A model generated the notes under the pieces. The model saw nothing but the letters and a program-made list of their open reading frames with translations, was not told the DNA's origin and searched no databases. From Beroe forskalii (lineage: Eukaryota; Ctenophora; Nuda; Beroida; Beroidae), in NCBI GenBank assembly GCA_011033025.1, contig WFMF01000368.1:1-64000 (forward strand): DNA of 64,000 nt, in the 5' to 3' direction. Shown in pieces: positions 32,001 through 44,000 of this stretch; within the stretch, counting starts at the first letter, position 1, and the number at the start of each line of letters is the position of its first letter. Position numbers and translations under genes: made by a program.

Positions 32001-35000
32001 CATGGGTTAGGGTACAGGTACATCCTAAATTTCGTATTGAACTTAAAAATAACTTTATGGTGGGCCAAACATCTCATATACAAACAGTGGGCGTGGCTAT
32101 TATTGGGTCAAGGAAGATAGAAACGACTTTAATAATGTGCGGAATCGATTTCTCGTCCCAAAAAATATGGGTTTAGAGTACCTACATGCCATATTATAAT
32201 TATCGCATTAATCTGAAGAATAGCTTTTTAACCTCAAAAATGCCTTGCGCAAAAAGTGGGCGTGGCCAGTTTTGGGGCAAGGAAGGTAAATACGACTTAA
32301 ATGATATGTGGAATCGATTTATGGTCCCAAAAAACATGGGTTTAGAGTACCTACATGCCATACATCACACTTCGCTGAAAAATACCTTTGCGGTGGTCAA
32401 AAAATCCCATACTCAAAAAGTGGGCGTGGTCGTTTTTGGGGCAAGGAAGGTAGATACGACTTTAATAATGAGCGGAATCGATTTCTCGTCTCAAAAAACA
32501 TGGGTTTAGAGTACCTACATGCCATATATCGCATTAATCTGAAAAATAGCTTTTAGACCTCAAAAATGCCTTGTGCAAAAATGGGCGTGACCGGTTTTGG
32601 GTCAAGGAAGGTAGATACGACTTTGAAAGTGTTTGGAATCGATTCCCCGTCCCGAAAAACATAGGTTTAGGGTACCCACATGTCATATATCATATCAAAA
32701 CTGAATTTTCATTTTTTCCTCAAAATTTCCCACGGTCGAAAAAGGGCGTGGTCCTCCTGACTTTTCCCTTCAAGGTAGCACCTTAACACTCTTTGGAGAC
32801 CTTCATGAGACCCATTAGAACACATTCCAACAATAAAACCTTTGTAAATAATTTTTGCACAGATCGTGGCATTTTTTGCCATTTTTTACCTTATAATTAA
32901 CGAGTAACATGTGTAATCTCCTTTACCATGCGTAACGAGAAAAATTACTTGCTAAACAATCTTATACTGCTACATTCGACCTTCTACATGCCGCATTTAA
33001 TTGCCTGGCAAAAGCTAATATTAAAACGAATCATATATGCTTTATTGTGTATAACTAGGTTCCATGATACTCAGATAAGTTACTAACAAGGCCCAATGTC
33101 AGGCTACTGGAGACATGTTGAAGGAAGCTGGTAACATCAACAACTCCCTCATGACACTGCACACGTGTCTGGAAACCCTGAGAGCCAATCAGATTGCAGG
33201 ACGAGCTGCCAAGGTATGTTCACTGCAATCATTCAGTCTTTATGATAAAGTAGTAGCCTAGCTAAATCAGCCCCCTGAATCTGAGAGCTGGTCTGTAATT
33301 TTCTGTATTGATCAGTAATCACACGTGCCCTACTGTACTCCTTAATGTCTTATGTCTTAGCTGAACAAATACCCCCTTGGTCTAACTGTAAAACGGCTCA
33401 CTGTAAAACCCTCAGATGGTGCCGTATCGGGAGAGTAAGTTAACCTTGCTCTTCAAGAACTTCTTTGAGGGAAGTGGAAGGGTTAAGATGGTGGTTTGTG
33501 TTAACCCGAGATCTGAGGATCACGACGAAACTTTGGTGAGAATTTAGAAAACCATCGCAATTACTTACTTTATTTACCTGTAATTATTAATACTGTTTTG
33601 TGAGTAATTCATCAATGAATGATAAAACAATACAATAATTGGATTTGTGGGCTCATATCATGTTTTAGAGTTAATGGTGCAGGTAATGCTAGGCTGCCTT
33701 AAATCATTAGACTTGATTTCCATATCACATGGGACGTCACGAATTATATTTTAATCTTTTAAATTGCGATTTCCTAACGTATGATATCACTCCTAAATTC
33801 CTATTTTACGATATATCTCGTAAGGTACATAATATTACACGATATGGTATCAACAGACGGCATTCATCAAATTATGAAGGTTTGCCGGGTGCCGCCTAAA
33901 TTTAAATATTTCGTGATAAGGAGGCTTGATAAGAAAGGCGGGAAAGATAACGGCAATACCGAGGAGTTAGATGAACATTGAGTTAGCATGAAATGCTCTG
34001 CCTCTGAATTTCATGGCTCCATGGAATTTATGTAGCCTCAGGAGTCAGGTCTCAGCACGCATAAACCTGTAATAAAGGCGTAAAGCTGTTACCGCTGGTC
34101 AAGCAAAAGGAAACAAAATTTCTTGAAACCCGCCTAAAACGACAAATGACAGGGATTCAAAACGCGTTTATTCCATTCCGTTACTCTGTTACAAAGATGA
34201 AACATCTCAGATAGCATCTCATCAAATGGTGATCCTCTTGAAATTCAGTCATTTCGGTCTGTGTAGTTCAATCGTTTTGAAATTCAAACCGCTCACCGCT
34301 GGGCGCCGTTCTATAGGTCAATTCTCATAGATTATCATTGCTCAGCCAATCCGAGCCAATATCAGTCGACAAAATGGTACATTTTATCCGCTTCGTTAGC
34401 AATTTAAGTGATGAAATTCTGACAGCATAAATTAATTTCATGATGCATTTTTATGCCTTAAATCTGCTTAAATATCTTTTCATGGGACCCGCAAATTTAT
34501 TCTTTATCAAGTGTAGTTCAACGTGTTGTTGCCCCCTTGATCTAGGCATATTTAAAACCGTTGGCATTGAAACCAAGTCTTCAGTAAATTATATTATCTT
34601 TTTCTCTTTTTCAGTATTTTTACATCACTGGGTAGTAGGATAGTTGATATTAACTAAGACTTTATAGTTGGTATTTGACTTTACTAACTGTCTCCCTTCC
34701 TCAGAACGTAATGAAGTTCGCTGAGCTGACTCAGGACGTTCAAGTTCAGCGGGGTCAGGAGGTACAGTTCGATGAGAACGTCTTGGCGCCAGGTCGCCGG
34801 AAACAGAACCTCCTCTACAAACGGGTGTCTGGACAACCCCTGGAGGACCTCACCAACACCAGCTTCGGCTTCAACCTCCCCAGTGTGCCCCCCGCATTCA
34901 GCATGCCCCCTTTCCCCTCCTGGACGGTTAGTTCATGAGTGGGCGGTTAGTTCTCTCCTGGACGGTTAGTTCATGAGTGGACGGTTAGTTTAAAATAGGA

Positions 35001-38000
35001 GTTTTGTTCCGTTCCCGTTTTCACAGACACGATCTTTTTAAGACTTGAAATTGGGGGGGGGCCAACCCCCTCAATTTTGGTGGATATCAAAAAATCGCCA
35101 ATAGGGGGTTTAATTTTGGGGGGTTTTGGGGGGTTTTAGGGGGCTTAATTCTTAGTGAAAAAAGGGCAACTTCTTTCTCAAATGGTACCATTTTTGTTCC
35201 TGATTTTTTGCACCATTTCAAAATGGTACCATTTTTGGTCGTGATTTTTGGCGATTTTTAGAAATGGTACCATTTTTTTTCCGGTTTTTGGTGCCATTTT
35301 TGTTTATAATTTTGGAAATTTTATGAAATGGTATCATTTTTGTTTCTGATTTTCAGCATCTTTTTCAAATGGTACCATTTTGTTTCTGATTTTTTCCACC
35401 CTTTCGAAATGGTACCATTTTTGTTCCTGATTTTTTGCACCATTTCAAAATGGTACCATTTTTGGTCGTGATTTTTTGCACCATTTCAAAATGGTACCAT
35501 TTTTGGTCGTGATTTTTGGCGATTTTTAGAAATGGTACCGTTTTTGTTTCCGGTTTTTGGTACCATTTTTGTTTATAATTTTTGGAACTTCTATGAAATG
35601 GTACCATTTTTGTTTCTGATTTTCAGCATCTTTTTCAAATGGTACCAAATTTGTGTCCGATTTTTTGCGCCTTTTCGAAATGGTACCTTTTTATTCGTGA
35701 TTTTTGGCAACTTTTTCAAATGGTACCATTTTGTTTCTTCATTTTGGTGCTTTTTGAATCATACTAGAATAATTTTTGCTGTCGATAGGGGGTTTAATTT
35801 TGGGGGGTTTAATTTTTGCTGTCGATAGGGGGTTTAATTTTGGGGGGTTTAATTTAACCCCCTGGTGGATATAACAAATTTCCAATAGGGGGCTTAATTT
35901 TGGGGGGTTTTGGGGGGTTGGCCCCCCCCCCCCCGAAATTTACTGGAAATTGATTGGAAGAAAGCGAAATGTAGCTGCTCTGTCCAGTACCCTTTATAGT
36001 AGAATACCCCATTTCAAGCCATGCTGGTTCGTGAGTTGGTTCGACCTGCCCCAATGACCCATGCTAACTGCTGGCTTGCAATGCTCATTTGAATTTGAGG
36101 GACTAATTAGCATGTTATCTCCTGCATTCCATTAGCAACGTTCCGTTCATTTTACCCATTCTTACGTAGATAATTTAAGGGGTGCGTTTCAGTAATTGAA
36201 ATTTTGGGAATTCTCTTATCTTATCTACTTGCGTGGGGCCCTGTTAGATTTGAATGATAGGTTACCATTGGTCCTTGGTTGATTCGAATGGGTGATTCTC
36301 ATTGGTCTCCGCTTGATTAGAATGATGGGTTCGCGCTGGTTAACTTCCAGTCAGTTTCAAGTTTCACTCGCAGACAATACTGTCTTGACGAATTTGTACT
36401 CAATCAATGACGCAGGCCCGCGTCTTTGTGCCTCAGTAGTCGTACATCGCATTGATGTTTTAATTTATTAAGGGGCTCTCAAATGATAAGATAACTCAAG
36501 ATTTGGCAGCGCTGTCCCTCGGTCAGATTTTTCACTTTTATACACTGACCAATCCCCTGCTAGAATTGCGTTCATCTCGCGGGCCATTGACCAGTATTGG
36601 GGTTTATTTTACTAGTGTTCTAGTCTAAAATGTGCTTTGAAGGGCATTTAAACTTGAACACAGAATACGTACCAAGGATTTAGAAATGCTAACATCATGC
36701 TGAACAAATCTTGTTGTCTGGTGTCCCAATGTCCCATTCCCATGCCTAAACCGGACTCCTGAATAACAGATTTGTTAACATCAGCCTCCGCATGCTTTCC
36801 CAGGGATCATCCCTTACATACCAATCAATCCCCTGAATTCCTGAATCTCTGACATCCCTTTCCCCAGGCTCAGGAGGTTTCTTCAGAAGACAAGGCTCAA
36901 GCAATACTCAATAAGCTTCACGAGAGACAGCAGTTCAGAAGAGATGCCGAAGCGGACTTCGAGAAACGGAAGCAAAGGATGAGGGTAGGTGATTCCTCGC
37001 TCCTCAGCATTCCTAAATTTTTGATTAACTTCCGAAGTTTGTTTTCCATATTTATGATTCAGCAATGCTTCTTGAACCAACCCAATCCATCAATCAATGA
37101 ACGTGATTCATTATTAAAACATCCGAAAATACCCTCTCCAATCTTCTAATGTAGTAAGTATTCACCTCTTGAAATGTAAATACCAAATTTGCCGCTGTTT
37201 TCAGTCAAAACGTGTTACCAATCAACTTCTACCAATCAACTTCTAATGAAAATTAATAAATCTTACGAATTCCACATTTTGAAACACCCTGGCTGCCCCC
37301 TCAATTATATACCATCTCTTATCAGCCCAGTGCCCTCCTCTTCTGGAAATCTAATTAGTGGCTCGCACCAAACCAAGAATTAGAGCATCGAATGATTCAA
37401 TCGCTCGAGGTATTCCTGAGATTCCCAGTACTCTTTGTATTCTAGATATTATTATCGTGCCTGTCTTCTCTCTCCCTGTGTCTGTGTGTGAAGTTCTGTG
37501 TTTTAATCTGAATCCTGTCGGAAGTGGCCCTGACAAGCAAATTGCTACCGCTTATCTCCCCGGCATTGCATAACTCCTTTGAGATTTGGTATAAAACACG
37601 CTCCCAAGTCCCCTGGGAGTTGCGTCAACTGAGAGTACTGTACATGTAAACCGTTGTTACCAACAGAGTAACATCGTGTTTCTGAAACAGAGCGTAGTGG
37701 CAGATGGAGGTGTTGATGTGATGCCGTCAATAGTTGGCTGTGAGCTGTCAAAACATCTGCAGAATGCATATTATACGCGAATCATTGTGATATGTGGAAC
37801 ACTGTGATAAAAGCTGCCATGTGTTTAAATGATGGGAGATCTTGTTAAGTCCTTATCAGTCACTTTGAGTTTTAACATGATCATCTTGTGTCATTTACTC
37901 TAATTACCGTCAATATGAATATATGTGATGTTTAAATTTTCCGAAGGATCTCCACTCTCTGACAGGTTTAAGTTTGAACTTTTAGTTTAATTTTCTCAAC

Positions 38001-41000
38001 AGGAAATGAGTTTAATATGGCCGGTTCCTTCCCTCCACTGATCATATTCCTGGACACCTTCATTCGCATTCCATTCGACCTACCCATATAATAATCCTAT
38101 AATAGCTCTGCTGAGCTGCCCTCCTTGTCAACCCTTCCCTCCTAACGCATTTAGGTCTGAAGCACTGACCTATCCCTATCTTCCCCTCTTCCCAACCCCT
38201 CCCTCCTCCCAGGCGGTACCTATCCCCAACTTGGTTCCCAACATGGAGACCTATGCCCACTTCTCAGAACCCCTGCCCTCCTCCCAACCCCTCCCTCCTC
38301 TCAGGCGGTGCTGGTTAACATGGAGAAGGAACACGAGGAGAACCTGCAGAAGAACGCTCTGGTGCACCAGGAAGTGGCTACTCTCAAGCAGGAAATGGAT
38401 CAGATGAGGAGCGACAATATCAGACTCGAGAACCAGAACCTCAAACTCAAACGAGAGGTATTGGGCATTACATTTGAGCTAATTCTTTGAGAGTTATTTT
38501 TCTGGAGTAGGTCGAGACTCAGGCTTATTTCTGGCATTGAATTAATTTCCGTCCATGATTCTTCTTTTTTTCGTATGTTACAAAGCATTCTTGTAAATAA
38601 CATTGCGTTCCCCTAGAACGATAAATTGAAGAAAACAAATGCTCTCTACCTTGTGGAAAGGGAGCAAGTTTTGGACGAAAAGAAGAAAATTGAAGAAAAG
38701 ATCAGGAAGGAAGTGGAAAAGAGAGAAACGATAAAGAAAACCTTCAAACAAGTTGTTGGCAGGGAGAAGCACAAGTGGGAGAAGAACACTGTAAGTTGGA
38801 ATGACAATCTAATTGCTGTAGTTTCAATGACTGTAGTATTCTATTCATGCCTTTTGGAAATTGGAGCAATGAAGTCAGAACTCTGACGGAAGGTATAGAA
38901 GTAGCAAATCCCGGCAAATGCAAACATGTTTATATTGAATCTGAAGCACATACCATTACCATGATTGAATTTAAACGATATAACTGATACAAGAGAGTTG
39001 TAATCAGTAGCTTTCGAAAATCTTGTGATTATCGTCGTCAGCATGACATTCTACATTCCCTCAGGAGCAAATGATCCGGCGGGTAGACCTGCGTGCGGCG
39101 CAACAAGAGTCCAAACTCCGCCAAGTCCTGGAGATCGTGGGAGGAGTAAGTGAGGACGGAATTGGGAGCAACGCTTCCTCCCTGTCAGAACAATCCCTCT
39201 CTGACGGCGTGGAGTGTGCCTCACGCAACACCTCCGTCTAAAGTCACGCGCACGTGTGCGTAAAGCGTGACACTGTGACAGGTCAAGCACGTGTGCGTAA
39301 CGCGTGATGAGTCACGTGTGCGTAACGCGTGATCAGTGCTGGCTCCGTTAACCCATGGCGCGTGACTTAGGGGAGTTGTTGCGTGATTCTCTTACTCCGC
39401 AGGGCATGATCTAGAGATCATTAGCTGTTCTTAGTGCGACCTTTCTTACTGGGTTCTTTGGTCGCTCAGCCTGAACAATTTAATTGGATGTCACTGTTGT
39501 ACAAATTGACATAGTGACATAGTCAATTGAGATGGCAGATAAATTCAGAAAGCACTTAATTATATGATTTTATTTAGTTTAATTCACATTTAATATTACA
39601 TTTCATTAAATACATCAAAATCTAGCATGATTATCAGAATTGGCATGGATACGCCTTTTAATTGTGAAGTTATCTCTGACTTCATAATATACTAGTACAA
39701 AATTCCGCATTGACGATGCCAGTGAGATCTGGCTGCACATTTTATCATGAATTTATTTTGTTTTAATCAAGCTCGGACTGCAATGTCATTGCTTGTAGAT
39801 ATGTTCGCTATGTGCAGAGTGTAGAACAGCTGTAGACAGTAGAATACCTTTCACTGTACAAGAGACATCCCAAATACCCCCTCTTGAGAAATGACCTCCT
39901 CAGTAATACCCCTCCTCAGTAATACCCCCTTCTCAGTAATACCTCTCCTCAGTAATACCCCACCTCAATAATACCCTCTCCTCAATAATACCCTCTCCTC
40001 AGTAATACCCCCTCCTCAGTAATACCCCCTCCTCAGTAACACCCCCTCCTCAGTAACACCCCCTCCTCAGTAATACCCATCCTCAGTAATACCCCCTCCT
40101 AAGAAATAACCCCTCCTCAGTAATACCCCCTCCTCAGTAATACCCCCTCCTCAGTAATACCCCCTCCTCAGTAATACCCCCTCCTCAGTAATACCCCTCC
40201 TCAGTAATACCCCCTCCTCAGTAAAACCCCCTCCTCAGTAATACCCCCTCCTCAGTAATACCCCCTCCTCAGTAATACCCCCTCCTCAGTAATACCCCCT
40301 CCTCAGTAATACCCCTCCTCAGTAATACCCCTCCTCAGTAATACCCCTCCTCAGTAATACCCCTCCTCAGTAATACCCCCTCCTCAGTAATACCCCCTCC
40401 TCAGTAATACCCCTCCTCAGTAATACCCCTCCTCAGTAATACCCCCTCCTCAGTAATACCCCCTCCTCAGTGATACCCCCCTCAGTAATACCCCCTCCTC
40501 AGTAATAACCCCTCCTCAGTAATACCCATTCCTCAGTAATACCCATTCCTCAGTAATACCCCCTCCTCAGTAACACCCCCTCCTCAGTAATACCCCATCC
40601 TCAGTAATACCCCCTCCTCAGTAATACCCCCTCCTCAGTAAGACCCCTCCTCAGTAATACCCCCTCCTCAGTAATACCCCCACCTCAGTAATACCCCTCC
40701 TCAGTAATACCCCCTCCTCAGTAATACCCCCTCCTCAATAACACCCCTCCTCAGTAATACCCCCTCCTCAGTAATACCCCTCGTCAGTAATACCCCTCCC
40801 CAGTAATACCCCCTCCTCAGTAATACCCCCTCCTCAGTAATACCCCCTCCCAGGCCCGTAGACAGAGGGGGGGCTAGGGGGGCTGCAGCCCCCCTCGGAA
40901 GAAAAGGTACCATTTTAAAACCAAGTGTTACCGAGAGTTTTTTTTGACTGATCATCATAGTTATATACTCTGGTTTGGTTTAAAATCATTCTACAGCGTA

Positions 41001-44000
41001 ATAATTTCCTTCAAATCTTCCAGGGGGCTCTGCCCCCTTAACCCCCTGCCAGGGGCTCCACCCCCACACCCCTGCTGCCTCTTGCTCGTGGCTCAAGGGC
41101 CCCTCCCGGAAAAAATTCCTGGCTACGGGCCTGCCCCCTCCTCAGCAATACCCCCTCCTCAGTAATGGGGGGGGGGGTTTCACTGTCCCAATTGTCCCAA
41201 ACTCAAGAAAAAGTGGATTGGGACAGGGACAATTGGGACATTTGGGACAAATGGGACAATTGGGACAAATGGGACAGAGAAAATAGAACAAATGGGACTC
41301 GAAAAAGTGAATTTGGACTGGGACATTTGGGACAATTGGGACAAATGGGACAGAGAAAATAGAACAAATGAGACTCGAAAAAGTGAATTTGGACTGGGAC
41401 AATTGGGACATTTGGGACATTTGGGACAAATGGGACAGAGAAAGTGGAACAAATGGGACTCAAAAAAGTAAATGCGGACTGGATCAAATGGGACATTTGG
41501 GACAAAAATGACAGACAACTGGGATTCAAATGATTGTGTTTTTGAGCGGCAGTTTAGTGTTTTTTTGTCTCACAGCCTGTCTCACAGCCTGTTACTCCTT
41601 TTATTATTTTAAAATGTTTACTAACTATAAAGACTTGGTGAACATACTTCAGCACTTCTGTAGTGTAGTATATAGATAAAAATAGCAGCACTTGCTGTGT
41701 TGCAACTGCCACTGTCTTTTTCCCCATCATAGGTTTTGGGATAGAGTGGGAACACTTAACCACTGCAAACAAACACAACCAAAATATGAACTTAGTATAC
41801 TAGTATGAATATAGCATTCATTTCAATGATAGAAAATCTTGAATCAATGTAAAAATGATAAATGACTTCTTTTTTTCAAATTTTGTTTGTCCCAATTGTC
41901 CCAATGTCCCAGTTGTCCCAATTGTCCCAAAAACCAGTCCCAAACTCAAAAAAAAGTAAATTGGGACAGGGACAATTGGGACAGTGAAACTCCCCCCAGT
42001 AATACCCCTCCCCAGTAATACCCCTCCCCAGTAATACCCCCTCCTCAGTAAGACCCCATCCTCAGTAACACCCCTCCTCAGTAATACCCCCTCCTCAGTA
42101 ATACCCATCCTCAGTAATACCCCTCCTCAGTAATACCCCCTCCTCAGTAAAGCCCCCTCCTCAGTAATACCCCTCCTCAGTAATACCCCCTCCTCAGCAA
42201 TAACCCCTCCTCAGTAATAACCCTCCTCAGTAATACCCCCTCATGAGAAAGGACCCCCTCCTGAGAATTGACGCCTTCAGAGAAATGACCCCCTCCGAAA
42301 CCCCCACTTTCCTCAGAACGCAGAGGATCTGCCTGATCTCCCGAAGATAGATATCCCTCAACTAGAGGACATAGTCTTCCCTTCCACAGCCTCCTCTGAA
42401 ACCTCGGAGGAGGTCCCGGTCAGAGACCAGTACGACTACACCAAGGTCTTCTCGCATACCAAGCGATACCTGGACACTCTGCTGGAACACAACGAGGGAA
42501 TACAAGACACCCCCTTCTCTGCTAGTACTATGGGAGGCAAGGGGGCTCCCCCCTCTATAGTGCCCAGTGCCCCCTCCACTGCTGGGTCCACTAGTGCACC
42601 CCCCTCCAGCATTGTGTCCTCTGCCAGGAGACACAACACAGTAGCTGCTTCCAGTCACCCCTCAGAGAAACCCCTGACACCCCCTCCCCTGGGGGGTGTA
42701 AAGGTCCTGCCGTCCCTGCCGCCTTCTCTGTCACCCCACAAAACACCAAAGACACCTGCCTCCAGCCACATCAGTTCCACCAGCAAAGTGAACCCTACGC
42801 ACAGAGTTAAAGTACCTACACCGGCCCCTTCTATCAAACCTCATGCTACCATATCGCCAGTTCTCTCCAAAGCAAAGAAACAAACCCCTGACAACGTGAA
42901 ACCCATGAAACCCCCGCATCCCTCCAAGCCCCCAGGTCCCAACCCTTTGGAATGTCACATCTCTGTGGACGACAGACCTGAGATACCTATCAAAGCTCGA
43001 TTACCAAAGAGTGTTGATGGAACGAAGTGGCTGAATCATCGACCTCCTGAAAATTTCGCGGAAGGTAAGTATACAGAAAATTCTTTGAAAGCAATCCCCT
43101 CCCTCATTACCATTCTTCATAAGTAGCTGCAATAATTTGGGATGTCTCTACCCATACTATTATTAACTGGTGATATGTTTCTTTCTCTTGTTACTATTTG
43201 TATGGCATGAGGGACTTCCCATCTTATTGTGACTACATTGATTGCTGTGAATGAGAGAAATTGACCGAAAATAACATTACCCGTCACTCAATTCCAATAA
43301 TTTGGGAAGTTCCAAAGCTTATTAAGGTATATTTTGAAAAATTTCTACAAAAAGATGTAATTTTGTATAATTTTGAAGTAAAAAGTTTCTGTATACAGTT
43401 GTTTGATTTCGGGTTCATTTCGAAAGCTTACTGAAAAAATTTACCAAGAAACTTTCACAGCAATCAATCACTTCACCATGTTTCATATCCATTCCAATAT
43501 TTCGTAATTACCTTGTATAAATAAAATACTAAACTAAAGACCCCCTTAAGGGGGGAGGTTCGTCCCTCTTATTTTGGAAAACGCGAATTTGAGATATGAG
43601 TTGGTCAGGATGGCCAGGGCGTGTACCAACATTTTGACGGTGGCCTTGAGTCCATAGGTCCAACATTGCCCATGGTTACATGTCCCTCATACCATTACAT
43701 CGTGCTAAAATGTTTTGGATCCCAGGTTTTTTGATGGGCTCACACGAAAGGTGCTTCAATGCCGCTTAAAACCTCCTTTTTCCTCAATTTATCTGCGAAC
43801 AGACATAAATTAGAGCATTAGCCATTAAGTACCTTCTTCACTTATTGAATAGTACGGAATGGTCCCAGTACGGTGAGTAACCGGCTAGCCGGCCGGCTAG
43901 TCAATCAGCCGGTCGGCTAGCCGCCCGGCTTGCCAGTTAGCCGGCCGGCTAGCTGGTCGGTTAGCCGGTCGGCTAGCCGGCCGGCTAGCCGGTGAGCCAA

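Larger units (their letters stand above)
39870..42240. repeat. 17-bp minisatellite TACCCCCTCCTCAGTAA, interrupted twice
   Basis: A long tandem array inside the KIF23-like intron before the tail exon. Units vary between 16 and 17 bp. It is interrupted by an hAT-like MITE (40851-41133) and by a poly-G-ended element (41167-41997). Because the host is a regular array, the target duplications of both insertions can be read directly. Its 3' side runs almost to the acceptor at 42316. Confidence 0.95.

Noticed and set aside
29944-32556. Several repeated ORFs with KSGRGxFWGKEG blocks
   Set aside because: They are translations of the foldback element's 160-bp tandem units and appear on both strands.
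41142-41529. ORFs rich in CPICPNCP repeats that look like a Cys-rich protein
   Set aside because: Translation of the TGGGACAATTGGGACA tandem repeat of a mobile element; open in several frames.
42362-42958. Minus-strand Gly/Val-rich ORFs over the kinesin tail exon
   Set aside because: Antisense shadows of a Pro/Ser-rich coding exon.
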